Below, one piece after another: positions 35,666-44,935 of a stretch of 64,000 bases of DNA. The stretch is from NCBI GenBank assembly GCA_030065095.1, contig JASJDP010000028.1, positions 116,226 to 180,225 of the forward strand, in the 5' to 3' direction. Each line of letters begins with the position of its first letter. Within the stretch, counting starts at the first letter, position 1. This DNA is from Rhodobacter sp. (GTDB lineage Bacteria; Pseudomonadota; Alphaproteobacteria; Rhodobacterales; Rhodobacteraceae). The notes under the pieces were generated by a model that saw nothing but the letters and a program-made list of their open reading frames with translations, ran no database searches and was not told the DNA's origin. The translations under genes and the position numbers were made by a program.

Positions 35666-36946
35666 TTACGCGCCGGGGTCCCGCGGCCTTGCCATCAAAG
35701 GAACACGCGCGACCCCGATCGCGGCTTCGGTTTGGGCCGCGGTTTCCGGTACCAGGCCGAGATGCCGTGCACGGATCCGTGTGAAGGCGGGGTTTCGGGC
35801 GCCCCCGCCGGCCGAAAAGATCCGCGTTGGCTGTCCGCCGCCGGCTTCGGATATGGTGCGGTAGCAAAGCGCCTCGATCCGGGCGATGCCCTCGAAGATC
35901 CCGTGCAGGAACAGGACGTCATCGTCGGGACGCGGGGTAAGGCGTGGCTTCAGCGTCGGATCGTTGATCGGAAAGCGTTCCCCGGGCTCGACCAGCGGGT
36001 AGTAGTCGAGGCCCGGATCCTGTGCGATGTCGATGCGGCCGCTTAGCTTGGCGATCTCTGCGTCGCTGAAGAAGTGGCGCAGCACCCGTCCGCCGGTGTT
36101 GGAGGCGCCGCCGACCAGCCATACATTTCCGACCCGATGCGAATAGAGGCCCCGTGGCGGGTCGTCGATCCGTCGGGTGCCAAGCATCTTGACCGCCAGC
36201 GTCGATCCAAGCGAGGTCACCGCGACACCGGCCTCAAGCGGCGCAGCCGCCAGGAAGGCGGCGATGCTGTCGGTGGTGCCGGCATGCACCCGGGTTTCGG
36301 CATGTAACCCAAGGTCGCGCGCGAGATCGGCCCGAAGCGTGCCCAGCGGATCGCCCAACTGGAGTGCCCGGGGCAGCAGCTCGACCGGCAGAAGCGACGC
36401 AATCCAGTCCGGCCATTGCCCTGTCTCCGGCTCCACGCCGGTCTTGAGCGCGTTCATCACGTCGCTCTGGCTCCCCTGCCCCGTCAGGCGAGCCGCGATG
36501 AAGTCGGCCTGGTGCAGCAGGTGTCGCGGCTGTTCGGTTTCGTGCACCAGGCGCAGCGCACGGGCCAGCGCCGACCCGGAACCGCGGGTGATATGCGGGT
36601 CGGGCGCCACGGCGGCGATGCGGCGGGCTTCGTCGTCGAAGCCTTTCGAGTCGTACATCAGTGCGCGGCTGACCGGGACCAAGCTGGCATCCGTCAGCAC
36701 CATGGTTCCCGAGGTTCCGTCCACGCAGACATGGCCGATCTCTGCCGGGTCCTGCCCCTCTGCCCGGATCTTCTCGATTTGTTGGCCGAGACAGGCGCGC
36801 GTTGCCGTCCACCACAATTCGGCATCGATCCGCCGCGGGTCCTGCGGCAGATGTGATACACTGGCCATCGACAGCACCGAGCCCTCGGACGAGACGACCG
36901 CCGTGCGGATACCCGAAGTTCCGATGTCGATCCCGAGAGACAGCAT
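35666..36946 (-). CDS. FGGY-family carbohydrate kinase
   Basis: 426 aa. FGGY kinase landmarks: N-terminal phosphate motif GIDIGTSGIRTAV, VDGTSGTMVL, HAGTTDSIAAFL, and late ATP-site IFSAGGGARNPAFTRIRA. It phosphorylates a ketose or sugar alcohol; the substrate cannot be told. The class II aldolase 4 bases upstream is its natural partner: kinase then aldolase, giving DHAP and an aldehyde. AAGGG lies just before the ATG. It is somewhat shorter than typical xylulokinases (about 480-500 aa). Confidence 0.85.
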   Translation of the reverse strand: MLSLGIDIGTSGIRTAVVSSEGSVLSMASVSHLPQDPRRIDAELWWTATRACLGQQIEKIRAEGQDPAEIGHVCVDGTSGTMVLTDASLVPVSRALMYDSKGFDDEARRIAAVAPDPHITRGSGSALARALRLVHETEQPRHLLHQADFIAARLTGQGSQSDVMNALKTGVEPETGQWPDWIASLLPVELLPRALQLGDPLGTLRADLARDLGLHAETRVHAGTTDSIAAFLAAAPLEAGVAVTSLGSTLAVKMLGTRRIDDPPRGLYSHRVGNVWLVGGASNTGGRVLRHFFSDAEIAKLSGRIDIAQDPGLDYYPLVEPGERFPINDPTLKPRLTPRPDDDVLFLHGIFEGIARIEALCYRTISEAGGGQPTRIFSAGGGARNPAFTRIRARHLGLVPETAAQTEAAIGVARVPLMARPRDPGA

Positions 36947-36950
36947 ACGG

Positions 36951-37916
36951 TCAGCCCTTCGCCGCCAGCCGCTGTCGATATTTCTCGGCGTCCCAGTTCA
37001 ACAATTCTGCCTCGGCAGCGGGCCCGATCGGTTGCAGCGACCAATCGCCCGGCACGCGCCGCAGAACGTCCGAAAGACATCGCAGCATCGCCCGTTGCGC
37101 CGTCGTGGCCGTGGTCCGGATCTGAATACCGACGCCGGGAACAACGATCACCGGCGGCGCGTCTGCCATGTCCCCGACCGGCAGTCCCGGGCCGAGAAAG
37201 ACGACGTGGTCGGGATAGTAGGACCCGGCGGTGACGCGTGCCAGCGTCGCGCTATCCTGCGCCAGCCAGCTCTCTTCTCCAGCCCAGTAGAAACCGGGCA
37301 ACGGATCTGTGTCCGGCGTGGCCGGGTGCACCTCGATCAGGTCCCGGCGCAGCTTGGTTTCGACCTGCTGCATCAAGTGATCGGTTTCGCGCGTGGTCGC
37401 TCCGCAAACGATCAGGCCGTGGTTCTGAAGCAGGATCAGCCGCGTCTGCGGCGTGATGCGGTCCCTGATCGCCACCGTAAGCGGCAGCCCGGGTTTCGCG
37501 TAGGGGACAAAGACCGGGTTCAGATCTTCCAGCACTGCCTTCGCAACCTTGCGACCCTCTGGCGACACGACGTGGGACAGCACCGCCACGGAATGCGTAT
37601 GGACGACCACGCGCCAGTCGAGGATCGCGTGGAAGGTGGTCTCGATCGACGGCCTGAGTCGGACAGCGGGGTTCAGCACGGTCGCCTTGCAGGTTCCGTC
37701 GCCGGCCCCGCGCGCTTCGGCCGCGGCAGCCTTGCGGTCGACGGCAACGAAGATCTCCGAGGACACCGCATCGGTGAGCTCCTTGCCCGAGGCCTTGATC
37801 CACATGACCTCGTCATCCTTGATCGACGTGTTGCCGCCGGGACCCTGGATCAAGAGCGGGTCCGCACCGATCCGGGCCGAGAGGGAACGGAAGTTGTCGG
37901 TCAGAAGGTCTCGCAT
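36951..37916 (-). CDS. Class II aldolase/adducin domain protein
   Basis: 321 aa. QGPGGNTSIKDDEVMWIKASGKE is the phosphate-binding start of class II aldolases (first 20 residues are diagnostic); zinc ligands are in VVVHTHSVAV and LQNHGLIVCG. The C-terminal third is longer than in L-fuculose-1-P aldolase and resembles the aldolase half of RhaD-type bifunctional enzymes, without the dehydrogenase half. Tightly packed between the HAD and kinase genes. Confidence 0.85.
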   Translation of the reverse strand: MRDLLTDNFRSLSARIGADPLLIQGPGGNTSIKDDEVMWIKASGKELTDAVSSEIFVAVDRKAAAAEARGAGDGTCKATVLNPAVRLRPSIETTFHAILDWRVVVHTHSVAVLSHVVSPEGRKVAKAVLEDLNPVFVPYAKPGLPLTVAIRDRITPQTRLILLQNHGLIVCGATTRETDHLMQQVETKLRRDLIEVHPATPDTDPLPGFYWAGEESWLAQDSATLARVTAGSYYPDHVVFLGPGLPVGDMADAPPVIVVPGVGIQIRTTATTAQRAMLRCLSDVLRRVPGDWSLQPIGPAAEAELLNWDAEKYRQRLAAKG

Positions 37917-37920
37917 GACG

Positions 37921-38766
37921 TTACCTCAGGTCCTCCAGCGTGAATTCAGGCAGTGGCGCGCCGATTTTTCGGGCCAGGTCCGCGACGGTTTCCTCGATTC
38001 CACCAGAGCGGAAACTCTCGGCATGAAGCCCGCCGCGGATGAAGACACTGTGCCATCCGGCCGCGTGCGCGCCGGCGATGTCGTGTTCCAGGCTGTCGCC
38101 CACCATCAGAAGCTTTTCCGGCGGCACGCCAAGCGCCGTCTCCACGGCCCGAAAGACCGGCAGATACGGTTTGCCGACAAAACGCACGTTTCCGCCACAG
38201 GCGGCATGGGAATGGGCGAGCGTTCCCGGCATAACGACCGTGACGCCCCCTGCCCGCGGCGCGGTCCGGTCGGGATTGGAGCAATAGACTGGCAGATTGC
38301 GCCTGAGCGCAGGGGCGAATGCCTCGTCAAAGTCATTGGCCCCCGCGGTGTCCGGAAGGCCCATCAGCAGCACGGCCTCGGCCCGATCGATCGGCACGAA
38401 AGAGACATCCAATCCCTCTGCCCAGGCCTCGGCATCGCCCGGTCCACGGGTAATCGGATAGAGCCTGGAGACACGGACCAAGCCGGAGGAAAATTCGCGC
38501 CACAGCGCTTCGCCGGACGTCATTACGCAATCGAACGTGCCCGGCGCGAACCCAATCTTGGACAATTGCGCTTTGTTGGGTTCCGCCCGCTTGCCCGAAT
38601 TGGAGAGAACGGCCAGACGGAGCTTGCGGGCCTTCAGCTGCGCCAATGCCCGGATGGCAAAAGGATAGGGCGCACTGCCGTCATGTAGCACGCCCCACTG
38701 GTCGAGCACGATTGCGTCGTAGTTGGACGCGACCTCGGCAAGACTGCCCAGCTGTTGGACCATCAC
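37921..38766 (-). CDS. TIGR01459-type HAD hydrolase
   Basis: 281 aa. HAD motif I DQWGVLHDG (about 21-29), motif II LSNSGKRAEPN, and motif IV LMVGDSLEHDIAGAHAAG, with a large cap as in NagD/PGP-like phosphatases of type IIA. It probably removes a phosphate from a sugar phosphate. Stop 4 bases from the aldolase, start overlapping the lactonase-like gene by 4 bases. Confidence 0.87.
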   Translation of the reverse strand: MMVQQLGSLAEVASNYDAIVLDQWGVLHDGSAPYPFAIRALAQLKARKLRLAVLSNSGKRAEPNKAQLSKIGFAPGTFDCVMTSGEALWREFSSGLVRVSRLYPITRGPGDAEAWAEGLDVSFVPIDRAEAVLLMGLPDTAGANDFDEAFAPALRRNLPVYCSNPDRTAPRAGGVTVVMPGTLAHSHAACGGNVRFVGKPYLPVFRAVETALGVPPEKLLMVGDSLEHDIAGAHAAGWHSVFIRGGLHAESFRSGGIEETVADLARKIGAPLPEFTLEDLR

Positions 38767-39695
38767 GCCGGGTCGGGCGTGGGCGCGACCAGTCCGGCGA
38801 TGTAAGCCTCGGCTTCTTCCTTGGACATTGCGGGTGCTGCCTTGGCCGCCATGCCGTCGGGCATGTCGCCGAAATAGAACTGGTAGCCGGGGATGAACTG
38901 GCGCCGCTTGCGCAGCGGCATGCCGTCGTAGGGAAACACGTCAGACCGCGCGTTGGCTTCTTTGTCGTGGCAGGGCAGCACGTAGTCGGCGCGTTTGTCG
39001 ATCTCTTCGACCGACCGCCAGCCCGCGACCGAGTCGACGAAGCGCGCAGGCACCCAATAGCGCCACATCTCGGATGGGTTGGGTTCCAGGTTGCGTTCCT
39101 GAAAGATCGCGTCGCCCGCCACCACGATGTCACCCATCGCCGTGGCGACCGTCACCGCCATGTGGCCGACCGAATGGCCAGGAGTGTGGAACATGGTGAT
39201 GCCCGGCAGCACCTCGCATTCGTCCTCGACCGCTTCGAACACACAGCCGGCATAGGCCGGTTCGATGTCGAGGATGCCGCATTCATAGGTCCGGTAGTAA
39301 AGCGGCAAAGGGTTGTAGGCCATTTCGATCTCACCCTTGGGCGCGATGTAACGGGCGTTCCTGAATTTCTTCATGTTCTGCACGTGGTCCCAGTGCAGAT
39401 GAGTAAATACGATGGCGTCGATTTCATCGGGATGCACACCGAGCCTCTGCTCCAGATGCTCGTGGACCTGCAGGCAGCCGCGCTTGTCGCACTTGTGGTG
39501 ATACTTGGTCGCGCGCTCCTCGTCGCAAAGGCCGGTATCAATCAGGATCTTGTGCTCGCCGGTGTCGACGTAGTGGCAGTAGACCGGATTCCATATCTTT
39601 TTTCCTGCAGGCCCCTTCCAGAAAATGTAGGTTCCCAAATCCGCCTCGAGCCAGCCGGTGTTGATGGGATAGATCTTTGTCTCCGCTACGCCCAT
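38763..39695 (-). CDS. N-acyl-homoserine-lactonase family MBL-fold hydrolase
   Basis: 310 aa from the ATG at 39695 with GGAGG upstream. Metallo-beta-lactamase motif THLHWDH with further metal ligands HTPGHSVGH and AGDAIFQ; ILIDTGLCD precedes. It is in the AttM/AiiA-like lactonase group by pattern. In this operon (HAD, aldolase, sugar kinase, sugar importer) opening a sugar lactone is at least as likely as degrading acyl-HSL. First gene of a minus-strand operon with an operator-promoter just upstream. Confidence 0.82.
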   Translation of the reverse strand: MGVAETKIYPINTGWLEADLGTYIFWKGPAGKKIWNPVYCHYVDTGEHKILIDTGLCDEERATKYHHKCDKRGCLQVHEHLEQRLGVHPDEIDAIVFTHLHWDHVQNMKKFRNARYIAPKGEIEMAYNPLPLYYRTYECGILDIEPAYAGCVFEAVEDECEVLPGITMFHTPGHSVGHMAVTVATAMGDIVVAGDAIFQERNLEPNPSEMWRYWVPARFVDSVAGWRSVEEIDKRADYVLPCHDKEANARSDVFPYDGMPLRKRRQFIPGYQFYFGDMPDGMAAKAAPAMSKEEAEAYIAGLVAPTPDPA

Positions 39696-39722
39696 GGCGG
39701 CCTCCGATTGCCGTGATTCCTT

Positions 39723-39753
39723 TTTGTATACAAAGTAAGTTATTTGCGGACAA
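39723..39753 (-). promoter_or_regulatory. Promoter and GntR operator of the lactonase operon
   Basis: On the minus strand TTGTCC (39753-39748), a 17-base spacer and TATACA (39730-39725) make a sigma-70 promoter. The -10 lies in the perfect palindrome TTTGTATACAAA (39723-39734), of the kind bound by FCD-type GntR repressors. The same half-sites recur at 40541. Confidence 0.8.
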
Positions 39754-39792
39754 GTGCTGTAAAGCCGAGCCAAAGACTTGGTACAAAGCGCC

Positions 39793-40446
39793 CTAATTCG
39801 CGGCGAGCGTCTGAATAAAGCTTGCTGTCATATGGTCCCGCATGCCTTTGGATGCGGTTTGCGAGTCTTCTGAAAAGATGCTCGCAAGAAGGTCTTCATG
39901 GCTCTTGGCGGAGGCCACCAGATCTTCCTTGGTTGCAAACTTCTTGGCGCGGAAAGGGCCGGTCCGGCGGCGAAAGTCCGACGCCAGTTCTGCAATATAA
40001 GGGTTACCCGTGGCCTTGTAGATCGCCAGATGGAACGCCTCGTTGGCGCGCAGATACTCGGCAAAGTCGCCTGCCTCGGCGACTTCGACGCACCGCGCCT
40101 GGGCAGCCTCGATTTCCGCGCGGGCCAGAAGGCTTAGCCGCTGCGACGCAAGCCTTGCGCACACAGTCTCGATTTCATGCATAGCTTCAAAGATTTGCGC
40201 CAATTGCTCGCGTGAGTACTCCGCGACCTGCACACCCCGCTTATCGCGCGCAACAAGAATGCCCTGAGCCGTCAGGCGCGACAGCGCCTCGCGCACGGGG
40301 GTCCGGGAGACGCCGAAGCGTTCGGCGAGGCCTGTCTCATCGAGCCGTTCGCCCGGCCGCAACGCGCCTGCGGCGATGTCCTCCATCAACGCGGCTTCGA
40401 TGCGCTGAGCGCTCGAGCCTCTGCCGGATGGGGTCACGCGATCCAT
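39793..40446 (-). CDS. GntR family (FCD) transcriptional regulator
   Basis: 217 aa from the ATG at 40446 (AGGA 5 bases upstream); an ATG at 40491 also has AAGGA. Winged HTH with ETGLAERFGVSRTPVREALS (about 37-56), then an FCD ligand domain with metal-type residues (E..H: ANEAFHLAIYKATGN, KSHEDLLA). It lies between two transcription units, each of which has a TTTGTATACA operator, so is the likely repressor of both. Confidence 0.92.
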   Translation of the reverse strand: MDRVTPSGRGSSAQRIEAALMEDIAAGALRPGERLDETGLAERFGVSRTPVREALSRLTAQGILVARDKRGVQVAEYSREQLAQIFEAMHEIETVCARLASQRLSLLARAEIEAAQARCVEVAEAGDFAEYLRANEAFHLAIYKATGNPYIAELASDFRRRTGPFRAKKFATKEDLVASAKSHEDLLASIFSEDSQTASKGMRDHMTASFIQTLAAN

Positions 40447-40521
40447 TACCGTCCTATCGTCACTATCAGTACGTCCGAAACTAGCACGCATCTTGTTCCT
40501 TCTACAACAGGTATCGGAATT

Positions 40522-40552
40522 TTGCATATTTACAAAACTATTTGTATACATA
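40522..40552 (+). promoter_or_regulatory. Promoter and GntR operator of the ABC transporter operon
   Basis: TTGCAT (40522-40527), a 17-base spacer and TATACA (40545-40550) form a good sigma-70 promoter. The -10 sits in TTTGTATACATA (40541-40552), which matches the palindrome at 39723 in 11 of 12 positions. Confidence 0.8.
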
Positions 40553-40581
40553 AAATGGCGACGATCAGAAATAGGGATTCG

Positions 40582-41670
40582 ATGCCAACCATACGTCTGG
40601 ACAATCTGGTCAAACGTTACGGGGCCGTCGAGGTACTTCACGGCATCGACCTTTCTATGGAAGAGAACGAATTTACCGTGCTCGTGGGGCCATCGGGCTG
40701 CGGCAAGTCCACGACCTTGCGCATGATCGCGGGGCTCGAGAGCGTGTCGGAGGGGGAGATCTACATCGACGACAGGCCCGTCAGCCACCTGGAGCCGAAG
40801 GAACGCGATCTGGCGATGGTGTTCCAGGACTATGCGCTCTATCCGCACATGAACGTGGCGAAGAATATGTCGTTCGCGCTGCGTCTGGAAAAGCGCCCGA
40901 AGGCCGAGATCGACCGGAAGGTGCGTGAAGTCGCGGACATGCTGGGCCTGACGCCGTTCCTGCACCGCAAGCCCGGCGAGCTTTCCGGCGGTCAGCGCCA
41001 GCGCGTCGCCATGGGGCGGGCTCTGACCCGCGATAGCGCCACGTTTCTTTTCGACGAGCCGCTAAGCAATCTAGACGCCAAGTTGCGCGGCCAGATGCGC
41101 GCCGAACTGGCGCTGATGCGCCAGCGCGTGCACAAGAACATGATCTACGTCACCCACGACCAGATCGAGGCGATGACGCTCGCCGACCGGATCGTGGTGA
41201 TGCATGGCGGGTACATCCAGCAGCAGGGTACGCCCGAAGAGTTGTTCAAGCACCCGGTCAACAAGTTTGTCGCGGGTTTTCTGGGCACGCCGCCGATGAA
41301 TTTCCTCGATGCCGAGGTTGTAGATCGGGACGGCGCCGTATGGCTGATCGGAAAAGGATTTGAACTCGCGCTGGATGGTGAACACGCGGCGGCGGCCAAG
41401 GCGCATCGCAAGAGGCATGTGACGCTCGGCATACGCCCGTCGGATCTCGATTTCGACGCGGAGGCGGGAAACGAGACGAGTCTCGAACTGCGTGTCATCG
41501 TTTCGGAATATATCGGCGCCCACTCGGTGCTGATGTGCGACTGCGGGGGCCAGCAGGTCGTCGTCGAGCTGAAGTCCGAAACCCCGATCCCGCTGGGCGA
41601 AACCCTGCGGTTCAGGGTCAATCCGGCGGGCATGCATCTTTTCGACCGAGAGACCGAAAACGCGATTTGA
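40582..41670 (+). CDS. Sugar ABC transporter ATP-binding protein (UgpC/MalK type)
   Basis: 362 aa from the ATG at 40582 with AGGGA upstream. Walker A GPSGCGKST, signature LSGGQRQR, Walker B FLFDEPLSNLDAKLR, H-loop YVTHDQIEAMT, and a C-terminal TOBE/OB regulatory domain. It powers a CUT1-type importer with the genes that follow. Here the ATPase gene comes first in the operon. Confidence 0.93.
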   Translation: MPTIRLDNLVKRYGAVEVLHGIDLSMEENEFTVLVGPSGCGKSTTLRMIAGLESVSEGEIYIDDRPVSHLEPKERDLAMVFQDYALYPHMNVAKNMSFALRLEKRPKAEIDRKVREVADMLGLTPFLHRKPGELSGGQRQRVAMGRALTRDSATFLFDEPLSNLDAKLRGQMRAELALMRQRVHKNMIYVTHDQIEAMTLADRIVVMHGGYIQQQGTPEELFKHPVNKFVAGFLGTPPMNFLDAEVVDRDGAVWLIGKGFELALDGEHAAAAKAHRKRHVTLGIRPSDLDFDAEAGNETSLELRVIVSEYIGAHSVLMCDCGGQQVVVELKSETPIPLGETLRFRVNPAGMHLFDRETENAI

Positions 41671-41697
41671 CCAAATTCAGCGAGAGGGAGGAATCAT

Positions 41698-43017
41698 ATG
41701 CTGAAGACCCTTAAACTTGCCGCCGCCGGGCTTGCAGCGTCGGCCACGGCGCTTTTTGCAGGGCCGTATGACGACTACGCAGGCACGACCCTGATCGTGA
41801 ACTTCCCCGCGCACCCGCACTACAACGCAGTGATGAAGATCCTGCCGGAGTTCACAAAGGAAACCGGCATCGAGGTCGAGGTCGACCAACTGCCCTATTT
41901 GAAGATGCGCGAGAGGCAGACACTCGAACTGGCGCAGGAAGAGGGTGAATATGACCTGATCGCCTATGTCGTGTTCTCGAAGGCCGACTACGTCTATGCC
42001 GACCAGCTGGAGAATCTGGCGAAGTACTTCATGAACCCGAAGCTCGCCGATCCAAGCTATGACGCCAGCGATCTGATCGACGGCTATGTCTACAACATAG
42101 GCTTTGCCGGTGGCGACAAAGGCTATCTCGAGGGCCCGACCGGATCGCTCTTCGGCATCCCCTATGGCTCGGAAACCTCGATCCTTGGCTACCGCAAGGA
42201 TATCTTCGAAAAGCATGGGCTCGAGGTTCCCGAGACCTATGACGAATTGCTCGATGTCGCCTGCAAGATCCCCGAGCTGGAGCCGGGCATGGGCGGTCTG
42301 TCGAGCCGCGCGGCCTCGGGGCACCATGCCAGCCACGCCTTCCTGCTGCACCTCGCGCCGCTGGGCGGGCGCGTCTTTGATGATGCTTGGAACCCGATCG
42401 TCAACAATGAGGCCGGCGTTCAGGCGGCAAATGCGCTGAAGACCATCGTCGATTGCGGTCCGGAAGGTGCCGCAAGCTTTGGATTCGGCGAGGCGCTCGG
42501 CTCGTTCCTGAACGGCGACACCGCCATGTTCCTCGACACCACCGTTGTGGCCGGTCAGATCGACGATCCGTCAAAAAGCCAAGTTGTTGGCAAGGTCGGC
42601 TGGGCGCTGCACCCGATGGGCGTGCGCCGCGGCTCACAGACCGGCGGCTTCGGCATCGGCATTCCGTCGAACGCCGAGAACAAAGAGGCCGCGTTCCTGC
42701 TGATGCAGTGGCTGACCTCCAAGCACGGCGACAAGCTGGTGGCGCTGGCGGGAGGCAACCCGTCGCGGTTCTCGACCCATGCCGACGCCGACGTGAACGC
42801 CAAGTTCCCGCACATGGCGACCTTCGGCGAGGCGCTGAAGCATGCCGATCCCGACTGGCGCCCGATTATTCCGGTGTGGGGCAAGATCAACGCCGATCTG
42901 GGGACCACGCTGTCGAAGGTGCTGACCGAAGACCTCGACATTCAGGAGGCGCTGGACGGTGTGGCCGAGCGCACCCGGATGGTGATGGACGAGGCCGGGT
43001 ATTATACCTGGCAGTAA
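41698..43017 (+). CDS. ABC transporter extracellular substrate-binding protein
   Basis: 439 aa family 1 solute-binding protein with signal peptide (MLKTLKLAAAGLAASATALF). Early residues TLIVNFPAHPHYNAVMKILPEF and late GGFGIGIPSNAENKEAAF fit sugar/polyol binding proteins of CUT1 systems. GGGAGGAA precedes the ATG. The ligand is unknown. A terminator-like hairpin follows, which would favour its mRNA. Confidence 0.9.
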   Translation: MLKTLKLAAAGLAASATALFAGPYDDYAGTTLIVNFPAHPHYNAVMKILPEFTKETGIEVEVDQLPYLKMRERQTLELAQEEGEYDLIAYVVFSKADYVYADQLENLAKYFMNPKLADPSYDASDLIDGYVYNIGFAGGDKGYLEGPTGSLFGIPYGSETSILGYRKDIFEKHGLEVPETYDELLDVACKIPELEPGMGGLSSRAASGHHASHAFLLHLAPLGGRVFDDAWNPIVNNEAGVQAANALKTIVDCGPEGAASFGFGEALGSFLNGDTAMFLDTTVVAGQIDDPSKSQVVGKVGWALHPMGVRRGSQTGGFGIGIPSNAENKEAAFLLMQWLTSKHGDKLVALAGGNPSRFSTHADADVNAKFPHMATFGEALKHADPDWRPIIPVWGKINADLGTTLSKVLTEDLDIQEALDGVAERTRMVMDEAGYYTWQ

Positions 43018-43024
43018 GCCAAAT

Positions 43025-43051
43025 GGGGCCGGGCACACGCTCGGCCCCTTT
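43025..43051 (+). terminator. Hairpin behind the substrate-binding protein gene (partial terminator)
   Basis: GGGGCCG (43025-43031) pairs with CGGCCCC (43042-43048), followed by TTT. It lies inside the operon, so it probably acts as a partial terminator or mRNA stabiliser. Confidence 0.6.
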
Positions 43052-43081
43052 CCCTGACGCGACACTTGGAAGGCTGCATAG

Positions 43082-43993
43082 GTGCAACGCGCAACCCTCA
43101 ATCGCATGACGCCTTACGCCTTCATGGCGCCCGCCGCGATCGTGATGGTGATCGCGCTGCTCTATCCGCTCTTGTACATGGTCTGGGGCAGCTTCCGCGA
43201 TTGGAACCCGGCCCAGACCATCGGCGAGACCGAATTCGTCGGCTTCAAGAACTACGTCACCCTCTTCTACGATCCGGCCTTCCGCGAAAGCCTGAGCGTC
43301 ACGCTGCGGTTCGCCGTGATCGTCGTCGGCGTCGAGATGGTGATCGGGGTCGGGCTGGCCCTGCTGCTCGACCGCAACATCCGCGGCATGTCTGTCCTGC
43401 GCACTCTGTTCATCCTGCCGATGATGATCGCGCCGGTCGTGGTCGGCCTGATGTGGCGCTATATGTATCATCCGACGGTCGGCACATTTAACCGGTTCCT
43501 CAAATCCATCGGGCTGGAGGGCGTCGACTGGCTGGGTCAGAATGCACTGATGTCGGTGATCATCGCCGATATCTGGCAATGGACGCCGTTCATCTTTATC
43601 CTCGCCCTCGCAGCCCTGCAATCGCTGCCGCGCTCGGCGCTCGAGGCCGCGCGGATCGATGGTGCCACGCCCTGGCAGCAGATCTGGCACATCAAGATCC
43701 CGCTGATGATGCCGGTCCTGATCGTCACTTGTCTTCTGCGCCTGATCGACGCCTTCAAGGTACTCGAGGTGATCCTGGTGATGACCGAAGGCGGCCCGGG
43801 GCTTTCCACCGAAATCCTCGCGTTGCGGATTTCACGTACCGCGACCGAGTTTCGCGAACTGGGCGTCGCGGCGGCGATGTCGAACTACCTGCTGATGCTG
43901 CTTCTGATCCTGACGGCACTGATGTTCGCCTACACCAAGATCCAAGAGGCGCGAGAGGCCCGGCTGCGCACCGCCGCGGAGGAGGATCTCTAG
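43082..43993 (+). CDS. ABC transporter permease (MalF/UgpA type)
   Basis: 303 aa from a GTG start. Six transmembrane segments; EAA loop EAARIDGATPWQQIWHIKIP contacts the ATPase. First membrane subunit of the importer. The stop is 1 base from the next ATG. Confidence 0.92.
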   Translation: MQRATLNRMTPYAFMAPAAIVMVIALLYPLLYMVWGSFRDWNPAQTIGETEFVGFKNYVTLFYDPAFRESLSVTLRFAVIVVGVEMVIGVGLALLLDRNIRGMSVLRTLFILPMMIAPVVVGLMWRYMYHPTVGTFNRFLKSIGLEGVDWLGQNALMSVIIADIWQWTPFIFILALAALQSLPRSALEAARIDGATPWQQIWHIKIPLMMPVLIVTCLLRLIDAFKVLEVILVMTEGGPGLSTEILALRISRTATEFRELGVAAAMSNYLLMLLLILTALMFAYTKIQEAREARLRTAAEEDL

Positions 43994-44932
43994 ATGGCAA
44001 AGTCAGACTACGACCGCCAGAACCCTGCCTTCTACGCCCTTCTGGCCGTCCTTATTTTCATGTCGGTCGGGCCCATCGCGCTCATGTTCATCAATTCGTT
44101 CAAGCTCGATGTCGACATCATCTCGGGCACTTCGGGCCTGCTATTCCTGCCGACGATCCAGAACTACGAAACCGCGCTCTGCGATATCCTGCCTTATGAA
44201 CTGGACCACCTGGACTTCTGTTCGCTGAAATTCGGTGGCGCCTTCATCAACTCGCTGATCATCGCGCTCATCTCGACGATCCTGACTCTGGTGATCGGAT
44301 GTATGGCGGCCTATGCGCTGGTGCGGTTCCGCTTCATGGGCCGTGACGCGGCCTCGTTGACAACGCTGATGGTGCGGATGGTGCCGCCCGCCGTGCTGCT
44401 GGTGCCGGTCTTCGGGCTTTGGAACAACGAGTTCTGCATCGACAAGGCGACGCTGGTGGGCGGATTCATCCGCGACACGTTCGGCGGCCGTGGCGATGTC
44501 TGCCTTGCAGGCACGCATTCCGGCATCATCCTGATCTACATCGCGATGAACCTGCCCTTCGTGATCTGGATTCTGCAGAGCTTTATCGTGCAGGTCCCGT
44601 ATTCGCTGGAGGAAGCTGCGCGTGTGGACGGCGCCACCCCGTTCCAGGTGTTCTTCAAGGTCGTTCTGCCGCTTATCAAACCGGGCCTCGCCGCCGCCGC
44701 GATTTTCACGTTCCGCATTGCCTGGAACGAATACCTATTGGCCTCGGCGCTCAGCGACAGAAACACCAAGACCGTGCCGATCCTGATCGTGAACAACATG
44801 TCGGAATTCAACGTCGAGTGGGGTGTGATCATGGCCACGGGCATGCTGCTGGCAATTCCGCCGATCATCTTCACCCTACTGGCGTCACGGCAGATCATCA
44901 CCGGCATGACTGCCGGTGCCGTCAAGGGCTAG
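43994..44932 (+). CDS. ABC transporter permease (MalG/UgpE type)
   Basis: 312 aa with six transmembrane segments and EAA loop EEAARVDGATPFQVFFKVVLP. It has two unusual extra-cytoplasmic loops rich in Cys/Asp (ETALCDILPYELDHLDFCSL and FCIDKATL...GDVCLAG), longer than in typical MalG. It is preceded directly by the first permease and followed 3 bases later by the Tm-1-like gene. Confidence 0.9.
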   Translation: MAKSDYDRQNPAFYALLAVLIFMSVGPIALMFINSFKLDVDIISGTSGLLFLPTIQNYETALCDILPYELDHLDFCSLKFGGAFINSLIIALISTILTLVIGCMAAYALVRFRFMGRDAASLTTLMVRMVPPAVLLVPVFGLWNNEFCIDKATLVGGFIRDTFGGRGDVCLAGTHSGIILIYIAMNLPFVIWILQSFIVQVPYSLEEAARVDGATPFQVFFKVVLPLIKPGLAAAAIFTFRIAWNEYLLASALSDRNTKTVPILIVNNMSEFNVEWGVIMATGMLLAIPPIIFTLLASRQIITGMTAGAVKG

Positions 44933-44935
44933 AGG

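Noticed and set aside
36177..37943. 588-codon open frame on the plus strand
   Set aside because: Antisense to the FGGY kinase and class II aldolase, with random composition.
38763..39695. MBL protein as quorum-quenching partner of the LuxR/LuxI locus
   Set aside because: It is 18 kb away, in a sugar operon with its own GntR operator; a sugar-lactone role fits the context better, though acyl-HSL activity cannot be excluded.
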